A DNA stretch of 58,038 bases from Clostridia bacterium (GTDB taxonomy: Bacteria; Bacillota; Clostridia; Christensenellales; CAG-314), in the NCBI GenBank assembly GCA_028698585.1, contig JAQVWG010000007.1, forward strand, positions 1 through 58,038, in the 5' to 3' direction. How positions within the stretch are numbered: position 1 is the stretch's first letter; each line of letters starts with the position of its first letter. The notes below the pieces were generated by a model, which had not been told where the DNA came from, ran no database searches, and saw nothing but the letters and a program-made list of their open reading frames with translations. A program made the translations under genes and the position numbers. Positions 24,269 through 32,991 of this stretch are shown here, piece after piece.

Positions 24269-24604
24269 ATTAATATTTACCTCTTGTAATTACTTTATTT
24301 AACTGTCGCAGGCAATCACATCTGCGACTATAGTATATTATATCATAATTGACTAAATATGCAATCAGTTTATTCTTCGAGCATTAAAGTGATTACTAAT
24401 CACTTATTAGTAACCGTTAAAGCGACAATAATGACGTATTGTTCTTGCTCTCATATGGACTGACGTCGATTATTCAATCAATGGCTACGTGCAACTAATA
24501 GCCAGTTGACTATACGCAGGGTGCTCGTCCGTATTCAATACATTAATGCAGTGTTAAGGCTAGATGAGTAGGGCTATGTTGTGACAGATAATGTATTAGC
24601 TATC
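24269..24604. other. Intergenic, nothing recognised
   Basis: Upstream region of the kinase gene and downstream region of tRNA-Glu. No RNA or repeat seen. Confidence 0.45.
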
Positions 24605-24639
24605 AAAAAGGCTTGAACAATATCTCTATTGATCAAACC
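24605..24639 (-). terminator. Terminator of tRNA-Glu
   Basis: Minus strand GGTTTGATCAAT pairs with ATTGTTCAAGCC with two mismatches, then five T (24609-24605). Confidence 0.6.
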
Positions 24640-24651
24640 TCGCTAGAAATG

Positions 24652-24726
24652 TGGTACCCCCAAGGGGACTCGAACCCCTGATTCTGCCGTGAGAGGGCAA
24701 CGTCTTAACCGCTTGACCATGGGGGC
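24652..24726 (-). tRNA. tRNA-Glu(CTC)
   Basis: A 75-base gene with encoded CCA. Acceptor GCCCCCA pairs with TGGGGGT, first pair G-U. D-arm GGTCAAGCGGTTAAGAC, anticodon loop CTCTCAC (anticodon CTC) between TTGCC and GGCAG, T-arm GGGGTTCGAGTCCCC. The usual Glu(TTC) gene must lie elsewhere. Confidence 0.94.
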
Positions 24727-24746
24727 AAATACCAAATTGCTTTGCT

Positions 24747-24775
24747 ACTATATCATAGATGTTGTATTTTCGCAA
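24747..24775 (-). promoter_or_regulatory. tRNA-Glu promoter
   Basis: Minus strand TTGCGA (24775-24770), 17-base spacer, TATAGT (24752-24747). Confidence 0.65.
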
Positions 24776-24847
24776 GTAGTTTTTGACTGATATTCGCAAA
24801 AAAATATATCAATCGACATAAAAAACGTCTTAAACAGCGGCATACTC

Positions 24848-24876
24848 TTGCCAAGCCAATTACATTGTGATATAAT
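24848..24876 (+). promoter_or_regulatory. Promoter of the 141-residue membrane protein gene
   Basis: TTGCCA (24848-24853), 17-base spacer, TATAAT (24871-24876); AGGAG before ATG 24900. Confidence 0.7.
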
Positions 24877-24899
24877 GTCGTCCTAATTAGGAGAAAATT

Positions 24900-25325
24900 A
24901 TGGATTACAACGAAAGAAAAGGTCCGTACCATGGACTGTGGATACTTATAGTATTCGGGCTAGGATATCCAGCGCTAATGTATTTCGTGTTCAGTTGGAC
25001 ACTTACCAACAATGCTTGGAGAGTATATCCTACAGAATTCATCCAAAGTGAATCACTTGCGCTCGCAGGTCTCATCGGTACATTCGTTATCCTTGGGTTT
25101 ATAGTATCGGGTGGTTTAGCAAAACCATTCAAAACGGTGGTTAGTAGAGTTAAGGAACTGATAGAGGATTTATCTATATCTAAGACTGAGGCATTCAAGT
25201 GGTACTGGTATAGAGTCAAGACCGAGGGCGTGGTGCTATGGATAGTGCTACTGATACTCATTGCTAACATCATTCTGTTGACAATAGGTATCGTTTCCTT
25301 TATGAAAGTCAGTGCATTGGTATGA
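24900..25325 (+). CDS. Small membrane protein, function unknown
   Basis: I do not recognise a family. The 141 residues contain three hydrophobic spans: about 12-35, 54-75 and 112-137, with a basic/acidic helical loop (KPFKTVVSRVKELIEDL) between the second and third. Promoter and AGGAG site are good, so the gene is real. It stands alone between tRNA-Glu and the probable 6S RNA and gives no clue to its role. Confidence 0.72.
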   Translation: MDYNERKGPYHGLWILIVFGLGYPALMYFVFSWTLTNNAWRVYPTEFIQSESLALAGLIGTFVILGFIVSGGLAKPFKTVVSRVKELIEDLSISKTEAFKWYWYRVKTEGVVLWIVLLILIANIILLTIGIVSFMKVSALV

Positions 25326-25388
25326 TACAGTGATTAGCAATTTTTTACCTTTTTTTTAATTATTAGTGTAATTACCTATCCTTTATGA

Positions 25389-25394
25389 TATAAT
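25389..25394 (+). promoter_or_regulatory. -10 box of the structured RNA
   Basis: TATAAT eight bases before the presumed RNA start; the -35 is poor. Confidence 0.5.
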
Positions 25395-25400
25395 CACATT

Positions 25401-25616
25401 GTAAATGGTCCTGCCGGGTGCGTTAATCTTGTACGTGCGTCAACCACATTATAAAAATGGGAAATCTTGTCCGTTTTTCATATGCCAGGCCTCGACGGCT
25501 CAATATGGAGTTAGAAGGGCATTTGCCCTCGGTGGAAGACAGATTGAAAAGGCTGATTACCCCCCTGTTGAAACAGGTTGAGTTAAGCAAGATGACGGCC
25601 ACGGCGGGGTTTTTTT
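25401..25616 (+). ncRNA. ssrS: Structured RNA, probably 6S RNA
   Basis: A stretch of about 215 bases without a credible reading frame, between a -10 box and a T-tract. Its ends pair: CCTGCCG near 25410 with CGGCGGGG near 25602, and TCTTG at 25427-25431 with CAAGA at 25588-25592, giving a closing stem. Inside are AAAAATGG/CCGTTTTT, AGGGCA/TGCCCT and CCTG-TTGAAA-CAGG hairpins. Long rod with closing stem, size and position as a single gene fit 6S RNA, the RNA polymerase decoy. It lacks SRP (GGAAG/AGCAG loop), RNase P and tmRNA signatures. The assignment is from shape and memory of clostridial 6S ends, so moderate. Confidence 0.55.
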
Positions 25617-25669
25617 GTGTTCTATATGTCAATAGATGTACTATTTATTTATATATTTTGTCAATATTC

Positions 25670-25698
25670 TTTACTAAATGTACCATACTTGATATAAT
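25670..25698 (+). promoter_or_regulatory. Promoter of the glpA-like operon
   Basis: TTTACT (25670-25675), 17-base spacer, TATAAT (25693-25698); TAGGAG before ATG 25735. Confidence 0.65.
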
Positions 25699-25734
25699 TA
25701 ATCGAGTAATCATTGAGTTAGGAGATAGTAACTG

Positions 25735-27168
25735 ATGTACGACGTTATTGTAATCGGTGGTGGAATAGTTGGTTGTGCAATACTAGATAAGTTGAGCACA
25801 TATCAACTCGACTGCCTATTGTTGGAGAAGGAGGAGGATGTATCCTGTGGCTGTTCTAAGGCTAACAGTGGAATTGTTCACGCAGGGTATGATGCCCTTC
25901 CCAACACGCTTAAGGCAAGATTTAATGTGCGTGGCAATACTATGTATTACCCACTTGCAGAGCAATTAGGCGTACCGATTAACAAGTGTGGTTCGCTCGT
26001 ACTTGCCAACGAAAGTGGGCTTGAGCAACTACGCAAGTTGTATACTCGCGGAATTAATAACGGCGTTACTGATATGCAGATACTAGACAGGAATCAACTG
26101 TATAATTTCGAGCATAATATAGCTGACAATATTATGTATGGGTTATACGCCAAGAGCGCAGGAGTTGTTTCGCCCTATGAGATGACTATTGCACTTGCCG
26201 AGCGTGCTGTACTAAATGGTTCTCTAATAATCACTGACAGCGAAGTAGTGGGTATTAAGAATATCAACGGCAGTTATGTAATCAACACGCAGAATGGAGA
26301 GTACCGTGCACGAGTGTTGATTAACGCCAGTGGATACGGCGCAGACACTATCAATCGCCTTGCCAACCAAGCAAGGATTGACTATGTATTCTCTCGCGGG
26401 GACTATTACGTACTCGACAGTACCGAGAGACCTATTTTTAATCATATATGTTTCCCTTTACCTAACGAGAAGGGCAAGGGCGTTCTTGTTGCGCCGACTG
26501 CTGACGGTAACGTAATTGCAGGGCCAACATCAATGAGAGTTGAGAACGGAACGGATACTGCCGTTAAGAAGGATGGACTGGATTATATCAAGCAGAGCGT
26601 CAACACTATGCTGAAGAATGTCAACCTACGCAAGGTCATCAGGGTATTCGCTGGAGTGCGTGCCGTGGCGGGCGACGATTTTATTATCAATAGAAATAAC
26701 AACTTCGTCACAGTCGCAGGTATATGTTCACCCGGACTTACCTCTGCGCCGGCAATCGCTGAGTATGTAGTAGAAGAATTAGTAGCCCAAACAGGTCTAG
26801 AATTGCGCAAGAAGGATGTGTTGATTGATAGAAAGAAACCCATAATTACTCGCGATATGTCTAATCAACAGTGGCAAGAGTTAATTCGAGTCAACCCAGC
26901 ATACGGCAGAATGGTGTGTCGTTGCGAGCGCATTACCGAGGGCGAGATACTGGATGCCATTAATAGCCCACTATCGCCTAGTTCACTTGACGCACTTAAA
27001 CGCAGAGTCAGAGTAGGTATGGGGCGCTGTCAAGGAGGCTTCTGTACTGCGAGGGTAATGGAGATAATCGCCAGAGAGAAAGGTATCCATTTTGACGACA
27101 TCACTAAGAAAGGCAAGGGCAGTGAGGTGGTTGTCAGTGCGATTAAGGAGGCCATAATCAATGATTAA
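25735..27168 (+). CDS. glpA: FAD-dependent glycerol-3-phosphate dehydrogenase-type oxidoreductase
   Basis: A 477-residue flavoprotein of the GlpA/DAO family, likely oxidising glycerol 3-phosphate to dihydroxyacetone phosphate. N-terminal FAD motif GGGIVGCAIL, then SKANSGIVHAGYD with the substrate-side histidine, and RGDYYVLD in the middle. The C-terminal 90 residues carry a BFD-like Fe-S binding domain with CRCER and GRCQGGFC, as in anaerobic GlpA. First gene of a three-gene operon whose partners overlap (eight bases with the next). L-2-hydroxyglutarate oxidation is an alternative for this fold. Confidence 0.85.
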   Translation: MYDVIVIGGGIVGCAILDKLSTYQLDCLLLEKEEDVSCGCSKANSGIVHAGYDALPNTLKARFNVRGNTMYYPLAEQLGVPINKCGSLVLANESGLEQLRKLYTRGINNGVTDMQILDRNQLYNFEHNIADNIMYGLYAKSAGVVSPYEMTIALAERAVLNGSLIITDSEVVGIKNINGSYVINTQNGEYRARVLINASGYGADTINRLANQARIDYVFSRGDYYVLDSTERPIFNHICFPLPNEKGKGVLVAPTADGNVIAGPTSMRVENGTDTAVKKDGLDYIKQSVNTMLKNVNLRKVIRVFAGVRAVAGDDFIINRNNNFVTVAGICSPGLTSAPAIAEYVVEELVAQTGLELRKKDVLIDRKKPIITRDMSNQQWQELIRVNPAYGRMVCRCERITEGEILDAINSPLSPSSLDALKRRVRVGMGRCQGGFCTARVMEIIAREKGIHFDDITKKGKGSEVVVSAIKEAIIND

Positions 27169-28399
27169 TTATGATGTAGTAGTTATTGGTGGTGGTCCTG
27201 CAGGAATGGGAGCTGCAATATCCGCTAAGGAGAACGGGGCCAACGTACTGATTATAGAGAGAGATGACAAGTTGGGCGGTATACTTAACCAATGTATCCA
27301 CAATGGTTTTGGACTACATTACTTCCACGTCGAACTTACTGGTCCAGAATACGCTGACCGTTTCATACAACGTGTTCAAGAGTTGCAGATAGATGTAATG
27401 ACACAGACATTCGTTATCAATATCACAGCCGATAGAATGTTAACTGCAGTTAGTGCGACAGAGGGTATAGTGGAAATATCCGCCAAGGCAATAGTGCTTG
27501 CCATGGGTTGCCGTGAGAGAACGGCAGGTGCTATTCAACTAGGTGGGGATCGCCCTGCCGGAGTGTGGACTGCCGGACTGGCACAGAAACTATGCAATAT
27601 TGACGGTTATCTTGTTGGCAAGAATGTAGTGGTGCTTGGCTCGGGTGATATAGGTCTGATTATGGCACGTCGTATGACGTATGAAGGTGCCAATGTCATA
27701 ATGGTATGTGAGGTTATGCCCTACTCCAGTGGACTCAAGAGGAACATAGTACAATGTCTAAATGATTATAATATCCCACTGTATTTCAAGACAACTATAG
27801 CCGAGATTGTGGGCAAAGATAGGGTAGAGGGTGTAGTTATCGCTCAAGTAGATGATAGAATGCAGATTATCTCAAGTACAAGGAAATATGTCGAGTGTGA
27901 TTGTGTACTGTTATCCGTTGGACTTATCCCAGAAAACGACCTTGTAAATGGACTGGGTATCAAGATGAGCCCCGTAACCACCGGTGCAGAGGTAGATGAC
28001 TACCGTCATACAAGCGTCGAGGGCATATTCTCCTGTGGCAACGTACTGCATGTACATGATTTAGTTGACAACGTGTCCGCTGAGGCATTTATAGCTGGAG
28101 CAAGCGCTACAAAATACGCCAAGGGAGAACTACCACACGGACAATCATATAGAGTTATTCCACAGAATGGAGTAAGATACGCCCTTCCACAGAGGATAAT
28201 CGCTGGCGAGGGCAAGGTTAAAGTTTATTATAGGGTGGACAATATATACAAGGCACCTCGGGTTGTTGTCAAGTGTAATGGCGAGGAATTATATTCTAGG
28301 CGATATATGATAATGGCACCGGGCGAAATGGAGAGTGTCGAACTGGATAAGGAGAAGATTGTCGGTGACGTTGTCATAGAGTTGGAGGTGCAACAATGA
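27161..28399 (+). CDS. NAD(P)/FAD-dependent oxidoreductase, partner of GlpA-like protein
   Basis: A 412-residue pyridine-nucleotide-disulfide-type flavoprotein. FAD motif GGGPAGMGAA (about 10-19), NAD-type site VVLGSGDIGLIMARR in the middle, and FSCGNVLHVHDLVDN near the end, typical of this subfamily. It carries no CxxC redox pair in the active region, and the CGNVL motif takes the place of the usual GD. Overlaps the preceding gene by eight bases and the next by four, so the three are expected to form one complex that passes electrons from the dehydrogenase to a carrier. Confidence 0.85.
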   Translation: MINYDVVVIGGGPAGMGAAISAKENGANVLIIERDDKLGGILNQCIHNGFGLHYFHVELTGPEYADRFIQRVQELQIDVMTQTFVINITADRMLTAVSATEGIVEISAKAIVLAMGCRERTAGAIQLGGDRPAGVWTAGLAQKLCNIDGYLVGKNVVVLGSGDIGLIMARRMTYEGANVIMVCEVMPYSSGLKRNIVQCLNDYNIPLYFKTTIAEIVGKDRVEGVVIAQVDDRMQIISSTRKYVECDCVLLSVGLIPENDLVNGLGIKMSPVTTGAEVDDYRHTSVEGIFSCGNVLHVHDLVDNVSAEAFIAGASATKYAKGELPHGQSYRVIPQNGVRYALPQRIIAGEGKVKVYYRVDNIYKAPRVVVKCNGEELYSRRYMIMAPGEMESVELDKEKIVGDVVIELEVQQ

Positions 28400-28737
28400 A
28401 TATAACGTGCATTAATTGTCCAATGGGATGTCAGATGGTAGTCGATAAGATAGACGGCGTAGTAACCGTTAAAGGTAATACCTGCCCAAGAGGCAGAACC
28501 TATGGTATACAGGAGTATACATTGCCCAAGCGAATGGTAACCTCTCTTGTAAGAGTAAATGACGGCAGAGTGTTATCAGTCAAGACAAGTGATTCTATCC
28601 CCAAGGACAAGATAATCCATTGCCTTAATAGTCTTAAGGATGTTATCGTAGCGCCACCTATCCACATAGGGGACTGCATAGTTGCCAACATATGCAATCT
28701 AGGTGTTGATTTAGTCGCAACCAAGAACATATTATAG
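28396..28737 (+). CDS. DUF1667 protein of the anaerobic glycerol-3-phosphate operon
   Basis: A 113-residue protein of the DUF1667 family. Cysteines are CINCPMGC (5-12) and CPRG near 33, suggesting an iron-sulfur site. The family occurs almost only behind the two flavoprotein genes seen here, and probably serves as the small electron-transfer subunit, in the place of GlpC. Overlaps the preceding gene by four bases (ATGA). Confidence 0.88.
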   Translation: MNITCINCPMGCQMVVDKIDGVVTVKGNTCPRGRTYGIQEYTLPKRMVTSLVRVNDGRVLSVKTSDSIPKDKIIHCLNSLKDVIVAPPIHIGDCIVANICNLGVDLVATKNIL

Positions 28738-28745
28738 TAGTCTTT

Positions 28746-28769
28746 TGCCGTGTTCTGCACGGCATTTTT
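28746..28769 (+). terminator. Terminator of the glpA-like operon
   Basis: TGCCGTG (28746-28752), loop TTCTG, CACGGCA (28758-28764), then five T. Confidence 0.88.
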
Positions 28770-28794
28770 CTTTACACAGTTACAAGGAATACTA

Positions 28795-29310
28795 ATGAAG
28801 AAGTCTTTGGCAGTTATTTATATTGTTATAATGACAAGTCTAGTTGTAATCTCCGTTATCGTTATTGCACTTAACCGTCCTTATACCATAGCGAGCGATT
28901 ACTCCACAATTAAACTCGTTCAACAGTCTAAGCAACAGCACACGGTGTATATCGGTGGGGCAGTTATTAATGAGGGATATTACGTATGCACCGAGGGTGA
29001 TACATATTATGACTTATTGAGCAGGGCGGGACTGTTAAGTTGTAGTTATTGTCATGCCAGTTATTATGATCAGTATGATTTCTCTTCGACAACGCTAATT
29101 ATTGATTACATGATTAACGGTGAACTCTATTACTCTATTAACGCCAACGGAATATTCTTTGATGACTTTGCCAGTCAATACGGGATTACATCTGACCAGA
29201 TAGAACAATGCAAAACATCAGGTGCATTTACAAGCAAAACTCAACTACGGCAGTTATTCGGTACGCTATATGAACAGGTGCATTATATGATTTACGTAGG
29301 TGAATCATGA
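28795..29310 (+). CDS. comEA: ComEA-like competence protein (SLBB plus degenerate HhH)
   Basis: A 171-residue protein anchored by one N-terminal membrane span (about 5-27). An SLBB-like segment follows (TVYIGGAVINEGYY, then EGDTYYDLLSRAGL), and the last 60 residues (QYGITSDQIEQCKTSG, FTSKTQLRQLFG) look like a worn helix-hairpin-helix with none of the usual GIG turns. ComEA normally binds incoming DNA at the membrane; here DNA binding is doubtful. ATG 28795 is preceded by AAGGAA. Overlaps comEC by four bases, supporting the assignment. Confidence 0.65.
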   Translation: MKKSLAVIYIVIMTSLVVISVIVIALNRPYTIASDYSTIKLVQQSKQQHTVYIGGAVINEGYYVCTEGDTYYDLLSRAGLLSCSYCHASYYDQYDFSSTTLIIDYMINGELYYSINANGIFFDDFASQYGITSDQIEQCKTSGAFTSKTQLRQLFGTLYEQVHYMIYVGES

Positions 29311-31451
29311 AGAGATTGATTAACGTTAGACCTAGCGTACTCGTTTCGCTACTTTTCGCTATAGGTATACTACTAGGTTATGCATTCATGTGTGGGCGAT
29401 ACTGGATATGTATACTTTGCCTGACAGTCATTATAGCGTTCTTTCTAGTGTTCTTATTTCTCAAGAAGCAGTCTATATGGTTATTATTGCTAGCACTAAT
29501 TGTATCTTGTGTCGGGGGATTCTTGACATATCAACGGTCATATATAGTTAACACGCGCAATAGAATTGGTTGCCAGCAAGTACAGTTGACTGGATATATT
29601 ACTGACAAGAGCAACATCGAAAATTACTATCTTATCTTGCGCAACTGCACAATAACGCTAGACGACCAAAGCACGAGTAAACTTAATAGTCAGGTCAGGT
29701 TACTACTGTACAGTACAACGGATGTTGATGAATACGTAGTCGGATATAGCGTGGATGCTAGGTGTACATTAACTGACATTGACATATTTGCCGATGGCGT
29801 GGACACTTATGCATGTAAATCCAATGTGTTATATCTGGGCGAACATTCCAAGATTATATCTATACAGAGTGGTAAAGCACGACTGAATGAGAGGATACGA
29901 ATGTATGTAGTGAATAAACTCTATACATATATGAGTGCCAAAAGTGCATCAGTAATGCTTGGTATGATTATTGGCGACACAAGCAATATGAGTAGCGAGG
30001 ATATACAGGCGTTTAGGACCAGTGGTATATCGCATATACTGGCTGTGTCTGGACTGCATTTAGGCTTCATTGTAACTGTGCTGGATCAATTATTGCGCAA
30101 GTTGAAGGTTAGACACATTAAACGGCTCTTGATTGTACTGCCACCGCTGATAATTTATTCGTACATCGTAGGATTCACACCATCTGTAATGCGCGCATTG
30201 ATTATGACAAGTGTGTTGATGATACTAAGGGCGATGTCCGGACCGAGAGATATATTAACTTCGCTGTTTATTGCTGGTTTAATCATACTGGCGATACAAC
30301 CGTTCTATATATTCGATGCCGGATTCTTACTATCATTCTCTGCAGTCTATGGTATAGCTACCGTGTCAAGAATACTCAATTCCTACATAAGAAAATTGGG
30401 CACAACCGGGTTACTTGTTAACGTTTTATCTGCCATATCGGTATCTCTCGGTGCAACTATAGGTACATTGCCTGCCGTTGCATTTTTCTATGGAGAGGTG
30501 GCACTACTAGGTGTAATTGTCAATATTATCGTAATCCCACTTGCAACAGCTTGTTTCATTATAACTATGGTAACTCTACTACCCATACCGTTACTGGGAT
30601 ATATACTGTGGGCAGTTGATAAGTTGGTGTGGCTAATACGCAATATGGTGCTGTTGGTATTTAAACTCCCATTTGCTTCTGTGCGTGTGCCTATTGTTGG
30701 ATTAGAGTTTATTGTAGTGATAATATTATTATTTATTGTTGGCGGTTACGTTAATGTTAGAGGCAAGAGTAAAGTTATACTCTGTAGCATAATGTCTATA
30801 GTCGTGGCTGTTGGTATGATAATCAACGCCATACCACTCAGAATGACCGACAGGCTGTATTATCTGGATACATACAGCGGTGACTGCATTGTTGCCGTTA
30901 TAGATGAAGGACAGATACACATTGTGAGCGACGTGGCCTCCCTAGATGATGTGGTATCGATACTAGAAGTAATTGACAACTACACTAATTCACCGTGTTA
31001 TCTATATATACCACATTTTGGCAATACAGATGCAGGTTGTGTAAATATGCTGTTGCAGGAGATTCATATTAAGCGTGTTGCATTACTGCAAGAAGAGGGA
31101 AATGAGAGTGTTAAGGGCATACTAGACTATTATGACATATCTATAGGCTATGTAGGATATGACGAAGTAGTTGTCAACAAGGTTAGTCAGTGTGGTATCG
31201 TTGGTTATATTGTTAAATGTGGCGAAATGACATTAATGGTAGCTACAAGAGTGGAAAATGTGCTCTATAGACAGATATACGGCGTTGATGTGGTCGTAGC
31301 CAGCGAGAATGCTGTCGAGGTAGCCGGAATATATAGTAACAGCGTAGTTATCAGTGATTACTACGAGGAGAACGAGAATATTTTGCTCCTTTCTAGTTGT
31401 GGCAACTTTACATGTTGGCAGAAAAGAGGTATAATCAGCATAGACATTTAG
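29307..31451 (+). CDS. comEC: ComEC-type DNA uptake channel with degenerate metallo-beta-lactamase domain
   Basis: A 714-residue polytopic membrane protein. N-terminal DUF4131-like part, then the Competence domain with its signature FRTSGISHILAVSGLHLG and about ten spans. It forms the channel through which single-stranded DNA enters. The C-terminal 200 residues should be a metallo-beta-lactamase nuclease domain, but the HxHxDH metal motif is missing: the usual LDVGQGDS is DTYSGDC and the histidine loop reads LYIPHFGNTDAG. The fold may persist without catalysis. Starts within the comEA stop (ATGA). Confidence 0.88.
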   Translation: MKRLINVRPSVLVSLLFAIGILLGYAFMCGRYWICILCLTVIIAFFLVFLFLKKQSIWLLLLALIVSCVGGFLTYQRSYIVNTRNRIGCQQVQLTGYITDKSNIENYYLILRNCTITLDDQSTSKLNSQVRLLLYSTTDVDEYVVGYSVDARCTLTDIDIFADGVDTYACKSNVLYLGEHSKIISIQSGKARLNERIRMYVVNKLYTYMSAKSASVMLGMIIGDTSNMSSEDIQAFRTSGISHILAVSGLHLGFIVTVLDQLLRKLKVRHIKRLLIVLPPLIIYSYIVGFTPSVMRALIMTSVLMILRAMSGPRDILTSLFIAGLIILAIQPFYIFDAGFLLSFSAVYGIATVSRILNSYIRKLGTTGLLVNVLSAISVSLGATIGTLPAVAFFYGEVALLGVIVNIIVIPLATACFIITMVTLLPIPLLGYILWAVDKLVWLIRNMVLLVFKLPFASVRVPIVGLEFIVVIILLFIVGGYVNVRGKSKVILCSIMSIVVAVGMIINAIPLRMTDRLYYLDTYSGDCIVAVIDEGQIHIVSDVASLDDVVSILEVIDNYTNSPCYLYIPHFGNTDAGCVNMLLQEIHIKRVALLQEEGNESVKGILDYYDISIGYVGYDEVVVNKVSQCGIVGYIVKCGEMTLMVATRVENVLYRQIYGVDVVVASENAVEVAGIYSNSVVISDYYEENENILLLSSCGNFTCWQKRGIISIDI

Positions 31452-31472
31452 CGTAGAGGTAGACCAGTATTA

Positions 31473-32435
31473 ATGAAGTTCGCACAGCTCAAAAGTAAAT
31501 TGGAGAATAATTTCTTTCCCGTTATAGTGCTGGCAGGTGAAGACCTTTATCTGCTATCTAAGGGAATTGAGTTCATACGACAGAGCCTTAAGATTGCTTT
31601 TGAGGAGATGAATATCCATTACTTCGGCAGTGATGCTAATCTAGATGATATACTGATTGCCTGTCGTACTATGCCGTTATGCAGTGATAAGAAACTGGTA
31701 GTCGTGGAGCAATACACACCCCCAAAGCAACTGGCAAATGAACCCAAACTAATTAACAAAATGACAGCGTACATTAAGAATCCCAGTACAGACTGCTGTC
31801 TGGTCTTTATCACTAGCAAGGTCAACGACTTCTTTAATCTAGATGGCATAATTACTGTTGACTGCAATAGGCTAGAGAAGATAGTTATAATCAAGTGGAT
31901 AATGACCAAGTGTCGCATTGAGAGCGTAGATATAGACAAGCAATCAGCCGGACTTATTGCCGATTATTGTCTAGCAGATATGTCAAGAATAAGTAAAGAG
32001 GTAGAGAAACTGGTTGCACTTAAGCAGAGTATAACGCAGGAACTGGTAGAGCAACTGGTATATCAAGACATAGAGTATACAGCATTCGACCTCGCCAACT
32101 GTGTATGCTTAAAGAACAGCAAACGAGCTCTTCTGTTGTTGGATAAGATGTTGAGCGATAAGGAGAAGCCGAGGGAAGTGTTCGTAAGGCTATACGGTAC
32201 ATATCGCAGAATGTTCTATTCGTTGATTAGCAAGCAAACCAATGCAGAACTGGCAAGCCAACTTAATGTTAAGGAATATGCCGTAGTCAAGGCTAAGGAG
32301 TCTGCAAGGAGATATACGCCGGTACAACTTAGAAAAGCGTTAGACTTGTTCTATAGAGTTGACAAAAGCCGTTATTCTGTTATGATAACTGATGATGATG
32401 TTAAACAAGTAGTGCTAGAACTGCTCAACATCTAG
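31473..32435 (+). CDS. holA: DNA polymerase III delta subunit
   Basis: Clamp-loader subunit that opens the beta sliding clamp; 320 residues, usual length. N-terminal AAA-like domain without P-loop (PVIVLAGEDLYLLSKGIEFI, KKLVVVEQY), lid and C-terminal collar domain (YTPVQLRKALDLFYRVDKS). Lies 21 bases after comEC, the standard comEC-holA order of Bacillota. ATG has GTAGAGG upstream. Confidence 0.92.
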   Translation: MKFAQLKSKLENNFFPVIVLAGEDLYLLSKGIEFIRQSLKIAFEEMNIHYFGSDANLDDILIACRTMPLCSDKKLVVVEQYTPPKQLANEPKLINKMTAYIKNPSTDCCLVFITSKVNDFFNLDGIITVDCNRLEKIVIIKWIMTKCRIESVDIDKQSAGLIADYCLADMSRISKEVEKLVALKQSITQELVEQLVYQDIEYTAFDLANCVCLKNSKRALLLLDKMLSDKEKPREVFVRLYGTYRRMFYSLISKQTNAELASQLNVKEYAVVKAKESARRYTPVQLRKALDLFYRVDKSRYSVMITDDDVKQVVLELLNI

Positions 32436-32450
32436 CATGGGAGAACATAA

Positions 32451-32990
32451 TTGATACAAAGATTAAGAAACAACTACACATTAAGCAAGTGGTTAGCGCG
32501 GATACTGTACGTATTATGCTATACTTTTGGTAACTGGCAGTTATTAAAAAGCAGTGTTATCTCTGTAGTACAGACTAATAATGCCGTCATGAGTACACCT
32601 ATGTATGCGAGTTTCTGGCTTGTTCTACTGACAGGTATACTGTCTGGTGTGGTTGCTCTATTGATACTCAACCTGCTCTTAGTCATTCTGCTCAACGTTA
32701 CTCATGTGTACTATCTACCACGCAGTGAGTTCGCCACTGTCATTACTGGTATTGTCGCAATTAAACATTTACTGTTGGGTATTCTCAACTGCCTATATTT
32801 CATAACGCCATTAATTAGTGTATGGGGTGGACTGCTGTTCGAGTGTTTAGGCGTCACAGTGATGTTCGCATTGATATATATTGTATCCCGTAAACTGTAT
32901 TTAACCAACCAAACTGCACCATTCTTCTTCAAATCACTGCTAGTGTTGTATAGCATATTCATAGTAATAAGGGTGGTAATGTATATCTAG
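32451..32990 (+). CDS. Membrane protein, function unknown
   Basis: Starts at TTG 32451, eight bases after GGGAG. The 179 residues contain about four hydrophobic spans (near 55-85, 95-120, 122-145, 155-178). I do not recognise a family and see no charged active-site pattern. It is 15 bases behind holA and one base before the peptidase gene, so all three are likely co-transcribed. Confidence 0.7.
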   Translation: MIQRLRNNYTLSKWLARILYVLCYTFGNWQLLKSSVISVVQTNNAVMSTPMYASFWLVLLTGILSGVVALLILNLLLVILLNVTHVYYLPRSEFATVITGIVAIKHLLLGILNCLYFITPLISVWGGLLFECLGVTVMFALIYIVSRKLYLTNQTAPFFFKSLLVLYSIFIVIRVVMYI

Positions 32991-32991
32991 A

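Noticed and set aside
25457-25735. Coding frame inside the structured RNA
   Set aside because: Lies within a sequence with paired ends, own -10 box and T-tract, and has no ribosome site.
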